From assembly GCA_001466705.2 (NCBI GenBank), contig LATX02000228.1, positions 124,001 to 188,000 of the forward strand: a stretch of 64,000 nt of DNA, written 5' to 3'. Source of the DNA: Moniliophthora roreri (Eukaryota > Basidiomycota > Agaricomycetes > Agaricales > Marasmiaceae). The position numbers and the translations under genes were made by a program. The first letter of the stretch is position 1, and every line of letters starts with the position of its first letter. The notes under the pieces were generated by a model. That model saw nothing but the letters and a program-made list of their open reading frames with translations. It was not told the DNA's origin and searched no databases. Below, in pieces: positions 11,100 to 21,518 of the stretch.

Positions 11100-11570
11100 A
11101 TAAGAAGAAATGTATTATAACATCGCCTTAGGTCGGCGTGAGAGCCATAAAAATGAAGTCGCAGAACTCACCGGGCTCATAATTGACATATTCTTTCTGC
11201 CTTCGTCCTCCACCCGCAGCGGCGCCGACGTGACACATATATCCTGACGAAAATAAAAACCTGCTGTTCTCTACAGTATCGTAGCTTCCCAATCTACGAA
11301 GGCAGAATGAGGCAACGTGAGAATCCATCCTCCATAATGCCGACGAGCCAAAGAGTCAGTATCAGAGTAATAGAGAGGAACTAGCGCACACACAGGGCCT
11401 ATATGTAACGCTCTTCAAAATCCAAGTGTATTTGCCTTCGGAGTCCTCGACCTGCATCGCGTGAAGAACACCGTTTCCCACCATGGATTTCGTTACCTGC
11501 GGTACAGGATCGATAAATAAAGGATCGTCTAAGATCAAGGAGAGTGGTTTGAGATCAAGGAGCGTGACGC
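11100..11570 (-). pseudogene. Relic of an unrecognised gene, unit 3 copy
   Basis: Third copy of the decayed minus-strand segment. It reads TSCRVTLLDLKPLSLILDDP, then VTKSMVGNGVLHAMQVEDSE, corresponding to RNGALHATMQVEDVDK of unit 1. The frame of this relic continues, antisense, into the first 100 bases of the F-box unit. No family recognised. Confidence 0.4.
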
Positions 11571-11685
11571 GGCAGCTTGTTCCCAAACCACCACCACGGA
11601 ACTCCAGAGTCTCACCAAAGGCAAGAAACAGACCATCCTCATATCTGAGAGCGAAACTGATGATGCCCTTATTAGACTGTATCAG

Positions 11686-13272
11686 ATGTCGAATTTTGTT
11701 ACCTCTATCTCCCTTTGCTCTAAATGCAACAACACGTTCAATTTATCGGAGTCGCACACGTATCCACCCGTATCGATCAACGATTTCCGCTCGAATATAG
11801 TCCCGTCTGCAGAAGACCATGCTCGGATCTCCAAAATCATTGGAGATGAAGAGCGTGAATTAGCACGTTACAACCAGGAGATAACTCGTCTACGACGTAT
11901 CGTAGATCAGTTGGAGTTGGAGAGGTCAACTCTTCAGATGCGGATTACACACCGAAGAAGCTTCATCTCTTCGCGGAGGAAACTCCCGAGTGAGCTATGG
12001 TCCGTTATATTTGACCTGGCTTGTGGAACAGAAGAATATTCCCTCGTTATCGACCACAATTCTTCTGTCAGAGTTGCCCTGCCATCTGTCTTTTCCCAAG
12101 TCTCTATTCAGTGGAGAGGAATCATGGGATCCCTGCCTCATTTGTGGTCTTCTATCAGTATCGACTTCAGCCGGCTCAAGCCTGGCATTAATGTCTTGCT
12201 AGAGCAATATCTCCAAAATGCAGCTGATTTCCCTCTAACAGCGCAAATGAGGTACAATGGACCCTATGATTGCCAATATATGCTGCCGAACAGCCTAGCT
12301 GCCCTCCAGCTCTTATTTCGCAATATAGCGCGATGCAAAGCGCTCGATATTGTAAACCATCACGATGCAAAACTGATGGCACGAGCGCCAGTACCTTCTA
12401 CCACTGTTTCCTTCCCACTTATGCAATCGATCAAGATGTATTCCACATCTTACGAGGAAAATCCTCGGTTTTGGGATAACGTTCGAACTGCTCCCAGGCT
12501 GACTCACGCAGCGATCATCGGCCTCTCGTTAGTCCGATTTCTTCCACTAGAGAGGCTCGTATCGCTGGATATCCAAATCGTTACTCATTCAGAACCCATC
12601 TTGGACGTCCTGCGCGGATGCAGCTCCCTCCAGACACTGAACATGACAGGCTTGGGGCGCAGTCTCAACATTGTTCCCGCAGGCCAGGTTGTTAGGATGC
12701 CCTCCCTTCAGAGTCTGTCCCTTGGTTTCATGGGGTTTACAAACGACCTTGAGAACTTGCTGAGGGCACTAACACTGCCGTCACTCAATTCGCTCAAACT
12801 GCTGAGCACTTATGAGTGGGATGCCGTATTTCAGGTCGTGCCCCCGTTGCTGCCATTTTCCCGGTCATTGGCGAAGGTATCAATCAACTTGGGGCATATG
12901 AGATTACCCCGTGGCTCCATGGTACAAATTTTCCGTGCATTTTCCCACTTGACAGATTTCGAGATTTGTTATAGTGGAGAAACAGACTCGGAAGATGCAG
13001 TAGGCATCACTCACGAGCTGCTCCTCATTTTGGGTGCAGATAGCTCAATAGCTCCCCGTCTTGGGTCTCTCCGGCTCCGCGAGCATAAGAGCCCGTTTAG
13101 GGTCGAACTGGTCGAGGCAGCAATAGCATTGTTGGAAGGACAAGACCGCCCTTTGAAGTACATCCAATTGTACTTTAAAGGTGACGGTCGGTGGCTGCCT
13201 GCTGAATTGCTGGCAAGGATAAGGAATCTTAAGGAGCGCGGTATGGAATGCATTATAGAATTCTTTTGGTAG
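11686..13272 (+). CDS. F-box protein, tandem copy 3
   Basis: A single exon of 528 residues from the conserved MSN start. It carries the CSKCNNTF knuckle, the coiled-coil-like helix and the F-box core RRKLPSELWSVIFDLACGTE. Residue differences cluster in the Leu-rich part around MPSLQSLSLGFMGFTNDLEN, where it resembles the inverted copy more than copies 1 and 2; this suggests exchange between copies. The C-terminus is cut short to ECIIEFFW by a change right after EFF that removes the GPDVN tail. Confidence 0.85.
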   Translation: MSNFVTSISLCSKCNNTFNLSESHTYPPVSINDFRSNIVPSAEDHARISKIIGDEERELARYNQEITRLRRIVDQLELERSTLQMRITHRRSFISSRRKLPSELWSVIFDLACGTEEYSLVIDHNSSVRVALPSVFSQVSIQWRGIMGSLPHLWSSISIDFSRLKPGINVLLEQYLQNAADFPLTAQMRYNGPYDCQYMLPNSLAALQLLFRNIARCKALDIVNHHDAKLMARAPVPSTTVSFPLMQSIKMYSTSYEENPRFWDNVRTAPRLTHAAIIGLSLVRFLPLERLVSLDIQIVTHSEPILDVLRGCSSLQTLNMTGLGRSLNIVPAGQVVRMPSLQSLSLGFMGFTNDLENLLRALTLPSLNSLKLLSTYEWDAVFQVVPPLLPFSRSLAKVSINLGHMRLPRGSMVQIFRAFSHLTDFEICYSGETDSEDAVGITHELLLILGADSSIAPRLGSLRLREHKSPFRVELVEAAIALLEGQDRPLKYIQLYFKGDGRWLPAELLARIRNLKERGMECIIEFFW

Positions 13273-13378
13273 CAACATGAACTATTTTCGTCGCGACAGC
13301 CGCCGTACAAAAAGTAAGAGAAGAAACAATGAATACTGGATGATCGATAAACCAGCGATCGTACAAATGTCCGACCCA

Positions 13379-14254
13379 TTACAATGAAGGCTTCTGAGCT
13401 TTCGCTAGAAAGACCCGCTGATGTACTCCATCACGACGTTCAAATTGGGTGAGGTGATTATAAGTGAACGATGAAAGGCCAGCATCAGTGAAAAGTCTCT
13501 CCATCTCGGCGCTCGTGAAGCCACCTGGTTTCCCGATGGTGTGCTTGGGCATATCGCCGTCACTGGCGTCGGCAGCGGTAGGTTCATTGTCAACAATGAC
13601 CAAGTACCCGCCTGGTCGAATGAATGAGGCGAGGATCTTCGTAGTATCCAGAAGAGTGACTGGATCAAAGTGATGGTAGGCCATGGAACACTATATTACT
13701 GGTCAACATGACTTGTGATGAACTTTCTCCAGGCTGTGTACGCACCACGACCACATCGAATTTTGCATCATTCAGTTCGCCTAGTTCTCCTTTCAGCTCC
13801 TTGCAGATACCTGACCTTCTCCGACGACAGCCCTTGCTTTTCGAATCGTTGGGTGAATTGGTTGATCATTCCTTCGCTGATATCGATACCAGTCAAGACT
13901 TTTGAATGAGGTACCAAGACATTGGCAACGAGACCTAAGAAACGTCGATGAGAAAATTGAATACAAGAAAGTACTGGATGTACTCACCGGTACCACACGC
14001 GAAGTCCATCACAGTCGTACTCTCCTTGTCGAATGGAATCTCAGCTAGAATTCCTTCACCAATCCTGCAGAACCATGTCAGCCAATTCCATTAGTATTTG
14101 CAGAGACCGACTTCTTGGTGGCTTCAAGGATATATGGAGTAGTGTCGTAGTTGTGTGCGTTCTCATTAAAATGAGCCTTGTTGGCCGCTGCTAAATCTCC
14201 GTGGTCATGGCCATGTCCATGCTGGTGATGATGGTGATGGTGATGAGAATGCAT
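13379..14254 (-). pseudogene. SAM-dependent methyltransferase, probable frameshift
   Basis: Exon 1 begins MHSHHHHHHHQHGHGHDHGD, a His-rich potential metal-binding head, then ANKAHFNENAHNYDTTPYIL. The next exons carry the class I SAM-binding motif VMDFACGTGL, the motif II strand VLTGIDIS, and later FDVVV and RPGGYLVIVD, then end at AKAQKPSL. Donors read GTCGGT, GTGAGT and GTGCGT. Between SSEK and ICKELKGELGEL the reading frame breaks: units 1 and 2 read GTCAGAGATATCTGC here while this copy reads GTCAGGTATCTGC, two bases shorter. Unless this is an assembly error or hidden splicing, the protein is truncated at the frameshift. Methyl acceptor unknown. It overlaps the right end of tandem unit 3. 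Confidence 0.72.
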
Positions 14255-15697
14255 GGGAGTGAATGAAGCATCAGCGACGACTCACCTGTATTTATACCCT
14301 TCGTGCTGAGCAAGGATTTCAGAATCCCAAAATGAGGTTACGCGTCGAGGTTCTGGGAGGGTGAGTAAGATTTGATCGTACCCGGTTCGATTATCTGAGC
14401 CTGTAGCCGTTTTTTTGCGGGGCGCTACTAGTACCTGGTGAGGATCGATGATGCAGGGGTAACCGTTGAGCCGTGTGAACATTTTTTTGTCCCTCTTCAG
14501 TTCTCACCTCGACCGCGACTGGTGACCGGTGACCATTGCCTGAATGTCGTCCTTGTATGTATCTGATGGTACATTTTCGTCCATAGGTTCTGCAGAAGTT
14601 TCCTAGACGATGCTCAACGGACTTTGCGAGTTCTATGATTCTCCAGAACATTTTTTATGGCCAGAACCTTGTAATGCATCGCCATGAAGCATCCTTACCT
14701 ACTAGCGATCGCCAAGCAGCTCTTGGGTCCACCGTTTTCATATTCCAGGATTCAAGAAATTGCGATACAGCTTGGTTGGGAGTTGAGGCTGGTGCGAGGG
14801 TATAACCATCTCATTCGAATACCTTTTTCTAACTTGGTATCTTCATAGGACTGTGCTCGAAAGACGTTTCCCATAAACCGATTATATCGAACCCACCCTC
14901 GTCGTCCTCTTCTCGTATCCTGTGTGTGCGCAGGTGTCTCGGATGGGGCGAATGGGTGCGGACTTGCTATTTTCATTTCTGAGCGCATCTAAACCCGTCG
15001 TTATCTTCCCTGTTTATAGCGCTAACGGCCTGGATACACCCTATCGTATCTGGTGATGTTGAATATTTATATCTTACCACGCTCAGAATCGGATGTCGCA
15101 GCAAGAATCGGTGCTCAGTGCAGTGCAGCTTATCAAGTACCAGTACATACAGCCGTTGGATCCGCAGTACACAAGTGTCTGGACTCCTCCGAGTTATCTT
15201 TCGGTCCGATTTCCAAAGAAGAGGTCCCTTCTGGCAGCGGGTGCTGGTTCGGCAAATGGGAACGCAAGGATATACACTGGGTGCATACCATACGCGTAAT
15301 GGAAGTCGATGTTTATCGTCAAATCATTTGATTTCTGTGGAATAACTGTGACCTATGAACGCCGTGTCTGGGCGGTGAATGTTATCTCGACGTCGGCCGC
15401 AGCGAGCTCTCGGAGTTTTCGAAAGGCGTTTTTCTCCCCGGCTTCACCGTTAATCCACTCAAGCGTGTCCAAAGATTAAGATGGATTCGTATTAATAAAT
15501 GTCCCGGTCTCATAGTGTTACAAGCATAATCACGTATTGTGTATTGTGTACAGATATGGTCAATAAATGTCCATCTTTCCCAAGGATTGAGGAGTGCACG
15601 GCGTAAGGTATGATGTGATGGGAGAGTTAGGTCAAAAGACCTCCGGTGTTTTCGCGGCAAGTGTAAGTCATAGGAAATGTGGCTCTGCTTGGGGGGT
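14255..15697. other. Intergenic, no supportable gene
   Basis: Upstream region of the methyltransferase and 3' region of the small Cys-tailed gene. Overlapping short frames at 14282-14651 and 15053-15345 have no splice partners, domains or repeat relatives. Confidence 0.6.
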
Positions 15698-15996
15698 TTA
15701 GAAGCAGCATGGTATAGGGATGATGTAGCAGCATCCGCCGTTCTGTAGAATAATGCAAGGGTGAGCAGAAGTAAATCAAAGGCAAGACTAGAACTTACGG
15801 GACACGGTATACATCCACCTCTCAACCTCATGGGTCCATCTGTCGTTTGTTCCCCTCGTGCGGGGGCATCAGGTCGAACGACCATTCCAGAAGCTGGTAG
15901 AGGCTGGTTGGAAACAATCGATTCCTGATGCTTAGATGTGGTATGAGCAGAAGGAGGGAGAGCGGGCATAGAATACGAAGACTTTGCGTCGGACAT
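15698..15996 (-). CDS. Small protein with Cys-rich C-terminal tail
   Basis: Two exons, 15996-15799 and 15742-15698, joined in phase 0 across a 56-nt intron with a GTAAGT donor and a CTACAG acceptor, giving 80 residues. The first ~55 residues are polar and probably disordered. The end reads GPMRLRGGCIPCPNGGCCYI followed by IPIPCCF: six cysteines in CxxC and CC pairs with prolines. There is no signal peptide. The tail could bind metal or be lipidated; both are inference. I recall similar short proteins ending in IPIPCC in other agarics but cannot name a family. It is divergent from the gene at 16257 and shares a 260-bp promoter with it. Confidence 0.75.
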
Positions 15997-16256
15997 TGTT
16001 ATCGTTGAGCCTTAAGATCGTGGTCGTCGTTAAAGTGCGGGGTAAGTAGATTGTGGAGCCTAGCCTACCCATTTTATATCGGTTGACCAAGGTTTAGGCC
16101 GAGGGAAAAATGAAAAGGCTCGGCGCTGCGCATGCGGCCATGACGTACTGCCACTCCGAATCAGCCACTTGCGTCAGCCGGCGTCACACAGCCTCGGCCA
16201 CATCGATTTAAGAATCTCGATACAGTTCCTTCACCCCTTAATCCATAACATCTACC
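15997..16256. promoter_or_regulatory. Divergent promoter region
   Basis: The 260 bp between two oppositely transcribed short genes. It is CpG-rich, with motifs such as CGGCGTCACACAGCCTCGGCC, and has a CT-rich stretch shortly before the plus-strand start (CCTTCACCCCTTAATCC). No clear TATA box on either side. Co-regulation of the two genes is plausible from geometry only. Confidence 0.5.
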
Positions 16257-16743
16257 ATGCCTCCTAGCGAATACTCCCTCAGACTTCAGAAAGGTTGGTC
16301 CTTTGACTTGTAGTGTTGCTCATGGCTGATGATCCACAGGAATTGCCGGCGGCTTTGCACCACCCACTCCAGACCACATCTTCACCGTTACACGTCCCAA
16401 AGACCATGATACCCTCAACATCACAGCTGCAGTTCGCCCTGAAGGCACCCCATCTCTCCAAGATGCTGCTCCAAAGTCTTTGAAGCATGATGATCACGCC
16501 CATCTCGTTGAGGAGCTTCATGGAATTTTGAAGTCAATCCCGACTGAGAATCCTCCTGGCAGCGAGGATATCTATGGCATGAACACCAGTATCGCATGGG
16601 GAAGCGCAGATTTGACTTGGGCCAACAGGGCACCTCAGGGATGTGTCAGCGGACTTAGCTCGGTGAGGCCAACCGAGGAAGATAGGAAGAAGTTCAAGCG
16701 AGCTGTCGAGATTGTCAATGAGCTAGTGGAGAAGGCAGAGTAG
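16257..16743 (+). CDS. Conserved hypothetical protein, 146 residues
   Basis: Two exons, 16257-16293 and 16340-16743, with a 46-nt intron (donor GTTGGT, acceptor CCACAG) in phase. The start MPPSEYSLRLQK precedes GIAGGFAPPTPDHIFTVTRP, after which the protein is soluble, acidic and without hydrophobic segments. It ends in an amphipathic helix, KKFKRAVEIVNELVEKAE. No Cys pairs, signal peptide or known catalytic motif are visible. No function assigned; gene status rests on the clean intron, the long frame and compositional regularity. Confidence 0.78.
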
Positions 16744-18041
16744 ATGAATACCGAATTGGGCGGAATTGACTGTTGTACTTGGAGTACCAGGAATGTACCG
16801 GATCTAGTGTATGATTGACAGGATGAATGACTGCGGGATAGACTGAATCGAGCTGGATGTCAGCGTAGAGACATACCTCGGGGTTGCTGGACGGGTTGGC
16901 AACCTCCCTAGCAAACATCGATTGTATACGCGTCATTCCTGGGGGTCCATGAACTGGACGCTCGTTTGTATCGTCTCATGTCCTTCCCTTCCCGGTAGGA
17001 ATCGGCATCTAAAATTTAATTCCCGTTTATGGTCTTCAGCATAGATTAGAAACGGTACGTAGTCAGCAGAATGCACCCGACGGAAATGGGTCGGTCCTTA
17101 CTTGTACAGAATTAACATCCAATCTGCCCACAACTCAGGAACACCATCAAAAAATGAGTCGGGGTGATTCTTCTGAGCAAGTCGTAATATCCCGTCCGTA
17201 GATGCTGTAAAAAGGCAAACCGTCAGCATTGCGCATGCAAATAATATGGTGGTGTTTTTGTACTTCTAGTTTCAGATACTGAGCGAAATATCCTTGAGCT
17301 ACGAAAGGATTTGAATGACCATGGAAACCTTGCTTCAGAAATGGGCTCCCTAAAGCCCAGGTCTCCTGAGGTTCTGCACCTTGGCCCGGATACCTCGAAA
17401 AGACGCGTTTTGACGTGTCCGAGAGATCTACTGGTCTCCAGTGACCTCGAGAAGTATTCTTCTTGGATTCCAGTTTTACCGCCTCTCGGGAGCTCTTATA
17501 ACACAGTAATCAGGAAGAATTGTTTGGAAACCCGTGTAAACCCAACCCTTCTCCTCCTAACAACCTCTACCCACCTCAATTTAACATGTACCTCAAGGAA
17601 TTTTGTACCAATTATCACGTACAACGATGTTATTTCCTTTCGTGAGCATGCCATAGCCCGAGAACTCACGGAAAGACAGCAAGAGAGCATGCTTCGCTAG
17701 GCGACAGCCAGTGCAGGTTCCGACACCTTGATGGCCCTGTATTGATTCTTCAGGCTCAAAGACAGGTCTAAGGTATATAGAGAAGCAAAACAAGTCTTAT
17801 CTAGGCCAGTAAAAGGCTAGTATGCGTAGTTCATGATTTTGGAACTATTTTATTTGTTCCGGCACTTTTGATGCGTGTCGCGGGGATTTCGCAAACCGCT
17901 GTAGTTTTTGGAAAACATCACCTACCATTACATGATCGTCTAAGAGAAATCGGGTCTCCCGAAGTCACGGTCATCGACACTCGAATTGTAACTGCCTTGA
18001 GGCAGCAGCCACATGATCACCGACTTTCAACCTCAACCGCC
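16744..18041. other. Intergenic, no confident gene
   Basis: About 1.3 kb upstream of the zinc-cluster regulator. A plus-strand frame at 17311-17700 (129 codons) could follow an intron-like acceptor near 17270, but it has no domain, its composition is non-descript and the antisense strand is equally open over 60 codons. Not called. Confidence 0.5.
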
Positions 18042-19237
18042 ATGTCGGCAGGTGCTGCGACCGCCTCTGAGTTTAAGGGAGTCATTCGGTTTCATGCCAG
18101 GTCTAGGAGGGGCTGTCTGACGTGTAGAAAGAGGCGTATCAAAGTACGTACGTGCTATTACTGCTCTTCCTCCTATCGCTCACTTTTCCACGAACTTACA
18201 AGTGTGACGAAACAAGACCAACCTGTAGGAACTGTTATCGGCGAAATCTAGAATGTGTACAGAGGCCCAAGAACGAGGATAATCAGGAGCGGCGGCCACA
18301 GCAGCAGGAAATGGTGCTATACAAACCCCTCACAGCACCGACACCGAGGCCCATTAACATGTCCTCTTTCCAAATATTGCATCATTATACTACCGTAACT
18401 TACACTTCTTTTTTCTCCAACCCTACATTCACCACCACATCCCGCGTCACCTTCCCTCAGTTATCATGGCATCACCCACACCTCTTGCACGCATTATTAT
18501 CCTGCACGGCCCTTCACCTCGGTCGCCTATACCCCAAGGATTCGGAACCCAACTGGCTATATCGTGCGTCCGCTCACCGAAAAGCTGCGATAGATGCTTT
18601 GCCTAGTGCTACCAATCCCGACGCCAAGTACCTAACCATAGGGTTCTTCACGATGTATACAATCTCATCATCATTATCCTCATCACCGGAGAATATCTTC
18701 TCACTGATGACCTCGATGCATAGCGTCTGGTCGGCCTTGGAGAAACAACATGGATTCACGAATCAGAAGCTGAGGGACCTAGACCCGCTCTCCGTCAATT
18801 TGCAGTGGGACCCTGCTGTGAAAGCTCTTGGGCATTTACAGCAAATTTACGATCCTACTACGTCTGGTCTCGGATCGGAGCCGGAGGATCTTTCTGATCC
18901 AGATATCAGGGCAGCGTATAGAAGAGCGGTAAAAGCATTCTATGTTGCATACCCGTTCAGTCAGACGGGAATAGAATCGAGGTGTGTTGTTTTGTGGCCA
19001 GCATTTTTTGGAAAGAAGTATTCGGCGCTGTTGAGTGAGAGGAGACAGCGTGCGTTGGTGGTGCTGTACTATTATTTGGAGATGTTGAGGGGTATAAGCC
19101 ACAAATGTTGGTGGGTGAGCGATGCTGCAAAGTGTCAGGATTATGTATATGGGTTATTGGATGTCGGGTGGAGGGGTTGGTTATTCGATGTCACGGAGAA
19201 TCCGAATGCTAATTTTACGAGGAGTTTGACATACTAG
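18042..19237 (+). CDS. Zn2Cys6 transcription factor, UPC2-like
   Basis: Two exons, 18042-18143 and 18203-19237, joined in phase 0 exactly after RRIK; about 378 residues. The Zn2Cys6 cluster is complete: CLTCRKRRIKCDETRPTC followed by RNC and YRRNLEC (C-x2-C-x6-C-x6-C-x2-C-x6-C). It is split by the intron at the usual fungal position. The linker QPQQQ-type stretch leads to a UPC2-type regulatory region: LHHYTTVTYTSFFSNPTF and the late WPAFFGKKYSALLSER and LDVGWRGWLFDV segments. Known UPC2/ECM22 proteins control sterol uptake and synthesis; an equivalent target set here is inference. An in-frame Met at 17868 would add 58 residues but the Met at 18042 fits the family better. Confidence 0.85.
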
Positions 19238-20440
19238 AGCCAAACCGAGTGCTCTACCTGAGATTTTGGCGTAGGGGTGTGGGCCGTCAATTTTACGATG
19301 CCTTGACGGAGCAGGCCGTACCCATATCATAGGCAGTCCTGAATTTTTGACGGTACGACGGTCCAAACGGCCGTATATGGTAAACACGGTATGAAGGATG
19401 AAAACAGTCACATTGGGCATAGCTTCAATCGTAATGTAATCGGAAATGGTAAATGTATGTTGCTTGCTAACAAGACGTGCTTAAAGAGGCTGATTTTGAG
19501 GCGACCCCCAGAGTGTACGAGCCATGCGACGCGGAGTTGAATGACTTGTGGTACCGGATAACAGGCAGAACGCACCATTTAATCAGGTCTTATACCAGTT
19601 TTCATTATCTTCATCCAGAGAGCTGTCCCAAAGGTATTTCTCCTCAAAAAATGTCCTCATCCACAAGTTGAATGAGTTCAACCTGAAAAAAGATTCTCAG
19701 TCAGCATAGTGCTAGAGATACAGAACGGGATGAGACCAAGTAAGAGAATATGCGCCTTTTGGTCCAAGTGTCCCCCAACCTAACCTTCCATAGGACCCAT
19801 TTGATCATCTACGCCATCTCCTTGAGGATACGAGACAGGGTTTTCAGGTATGAAGCAGGGGGTGGTCACCGGAGTTTTCCGAAATATTAACTGGTCCAGA
19901 GGGGTCGTGCGCATCCTCAGCGGCAGACTGTCGGCGCTTTCGCGTGTCAGAGTCGGCACATTCGTATATCAGGTCTGCTGAGAATTCATGCCCGGCATGG
20001 AGACAAAGTAATCTGTATATACCTTTGCAGTTAGAGCTTCCTTTCCTTCCCCCTCATGCCTCCCCCAAACGTCATGGAAGTTGCAGCGAGGGAGAGGTTG
20101 GTGCAATTAACATGTTTCACACGCGGAGGACGCGGGTTTCTTCCGCACTACGACATGCACGCATGGGTAATAGGTATGTTCAAAAGCTCTCAAAAGATTT
20201 CTATAGACTGACACCTGTACAGACAATGTATTTCAAATTCATGGAAATTTGAACTGATGGTCTCGCGAAATTACTACCGTTGTGATCAGCGAATGAATTG
20301 GAGAAGCGTACGAACTGGGATGTTAGCTCACACGACCGTCATCTTGGTGCAGGAGGGTCGAAGAGTTTCTTTTCAAGCCTAGTTATATACGGATCCCGCC
20401 CTGCTGCGCTGTTTTATGCGCCCATTATACCCATTTTGGT
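19238..20440. other. Intergenic, no supportable gene
   Basis: Region between the zinc-cluster regulator and the first ubiquitin-like gene. Only short frames without domains or splice-consistent neighbours. Confidence 0.6.
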
Positions 20441-20638
20441 GCGTTGCCCTTGAACTTTATTCTGTGCAGATAAGTCGGGTCTTGCTCTCTACAGCTTTGT
20501 GTCTTCCTACCCTCACCCCTACATCCAGCGGGCTCAGCATAGGGACTTGTTTTAGACACTTTCAAACTGTATAGACACGTATCACTTCGCGGCGCTGGTC
20601 AAGACAAGTTCAACAGTGGAGACCAAATTTCGAAACTA
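20440..20638 (+). promoter_or_regulatory. Shared 5' flank of the ubiquitin-like family, copy A
   Basis: This flank is alignable with those of copies B (about 23090-23312) and C (about 28890-29083). All three carry a segment of the type ACTTTATTCTGTGCAGATAA, then CTCTCTACAGCTTTGTGTCT-like sequence, then a CTCACCCC box. Only copy C has a clear TATATAAG (28928-28935); A reads GCAGATAAG and B reads CGGATAAAT at that place. Confidence 0.55.
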
Positions 20639-21518
20639 ATGATGTCTACCATACAACCTTCTTGGTTCCTTCAGGCTCACGAATCAATCGAGCGGACGCC
20701 TACTGATAGCCCGTTGTCGACGTCGAAAATAATTATCCTGCAATCTGGAGAAAGAAAAGTAGCGGTCCCCAGACCTTCTACGTACCATGTGAGTTCTGAT
20801 CTCTGCTTTTATAATATAATGTGAACCAAGCTGATATTGAACAATGCTCAGGATCTAATTGCGTTGGCCAAGAAACATTTCCAGCAGTTTCGTTTCATTC
20901 CAATCAGTCTTGGAACCAACAAGCTAGCAATTTCAGATGGGTCATTCGTTGAAATCATGCCAGAAGTGTGGCATCTTATCTCACCTGAAGTGACGGTTGT
21001 CGATATCGTCGAAGGATCGACAGATGCATTTCAGCATGAGAGAACCCGTAAGGTCTCAACGAGTTCATCAGTGTGATTGAAGCTGACTACAAAGCGCAGA
21101 GTCCTATTATATATATATCAGGACACTTACCGGGAAATTTGTAACCCTTCGTGCCGAATGGTTCGACACTGTCGAGATCATCAAAATCAAAATCCAAGAC
21201 AAAGAAGGTATACCCTCGGACCAAATTCGTCTCATCTATGCCGGCAGACAATTAGAGGATGGAATTATCCTCTCCGAATATAATATATGGGCCGACACGA
21301 TAATCGACATGGTATTGAAGCTCCGTGGCGGAAAACCCGTCATCTATCTGCTTTCTCCTCGAGAACAGGAAGCACGCGTTCAACTGAGCCTTGCTCCTCA
21401 GTGGAAATTCTCAGTCTTGTACCCCGTCGTGCCCATTGAGCAGGAATGGAGTCGACAATCGCGACTCCCGATAGATCCAACGTGTACCACCTTCGTAGCT
21501 AAACTAAGGCCGAGATAA
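20639..21518 (+). pseudogene. Ubiquitin-like fusion protein, copy A (3'-truncated)
   Basis: Exons 20639-20788, 20852-21047 and 21100-21518 join in phase to 254 residues. Domain 1 (~30-110) looks like a beta-grasp: SKIIILQSGERKVAVPRP, a helix ALAKKHFQQFR, then strands through PEVTVVDIV. Domain 2 (~118-190) is ubiquitin-like: [39 protein letters not shown], ending VLKLRGGKP. The C-terminal module starts ([20 protein letters not shown]) but stops after PVVPIEQEW. The sequence then jumps into family 3'-flank DNA, adding [12 protein letters not shown] and a stop. The 55-residue tail of module 3 and the two last exons are lost. It may still be transcribed as a short two-domain protein. Confidence 0.72.

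Larger units (their letters stand above)
11100..13690. repeat. Tandem unit 3
   Basis: Third head-to-tail unit: relic, F-box copy 3, and the 3' half of the methyltransferase gene. Here the methyltransferase continues past 13690 into its unique 5' half, so this unit marks the original junction from which the shorter copies derive. Confidence 0.8.

Noticed and set aside
5640..13690. Regular spacing of repeats as a CRISPR-like or satellite array
   Set aside because: The period is about 2.7 kb and each unit carries coding sequence, so it is a segmental tandem duplication.
17311..17700. 129-codon plus-strand open frame as a possible gene
   Set aside because: No domain, no convincing start context or splice-linked exons, and the opposite strand is open over half of it.
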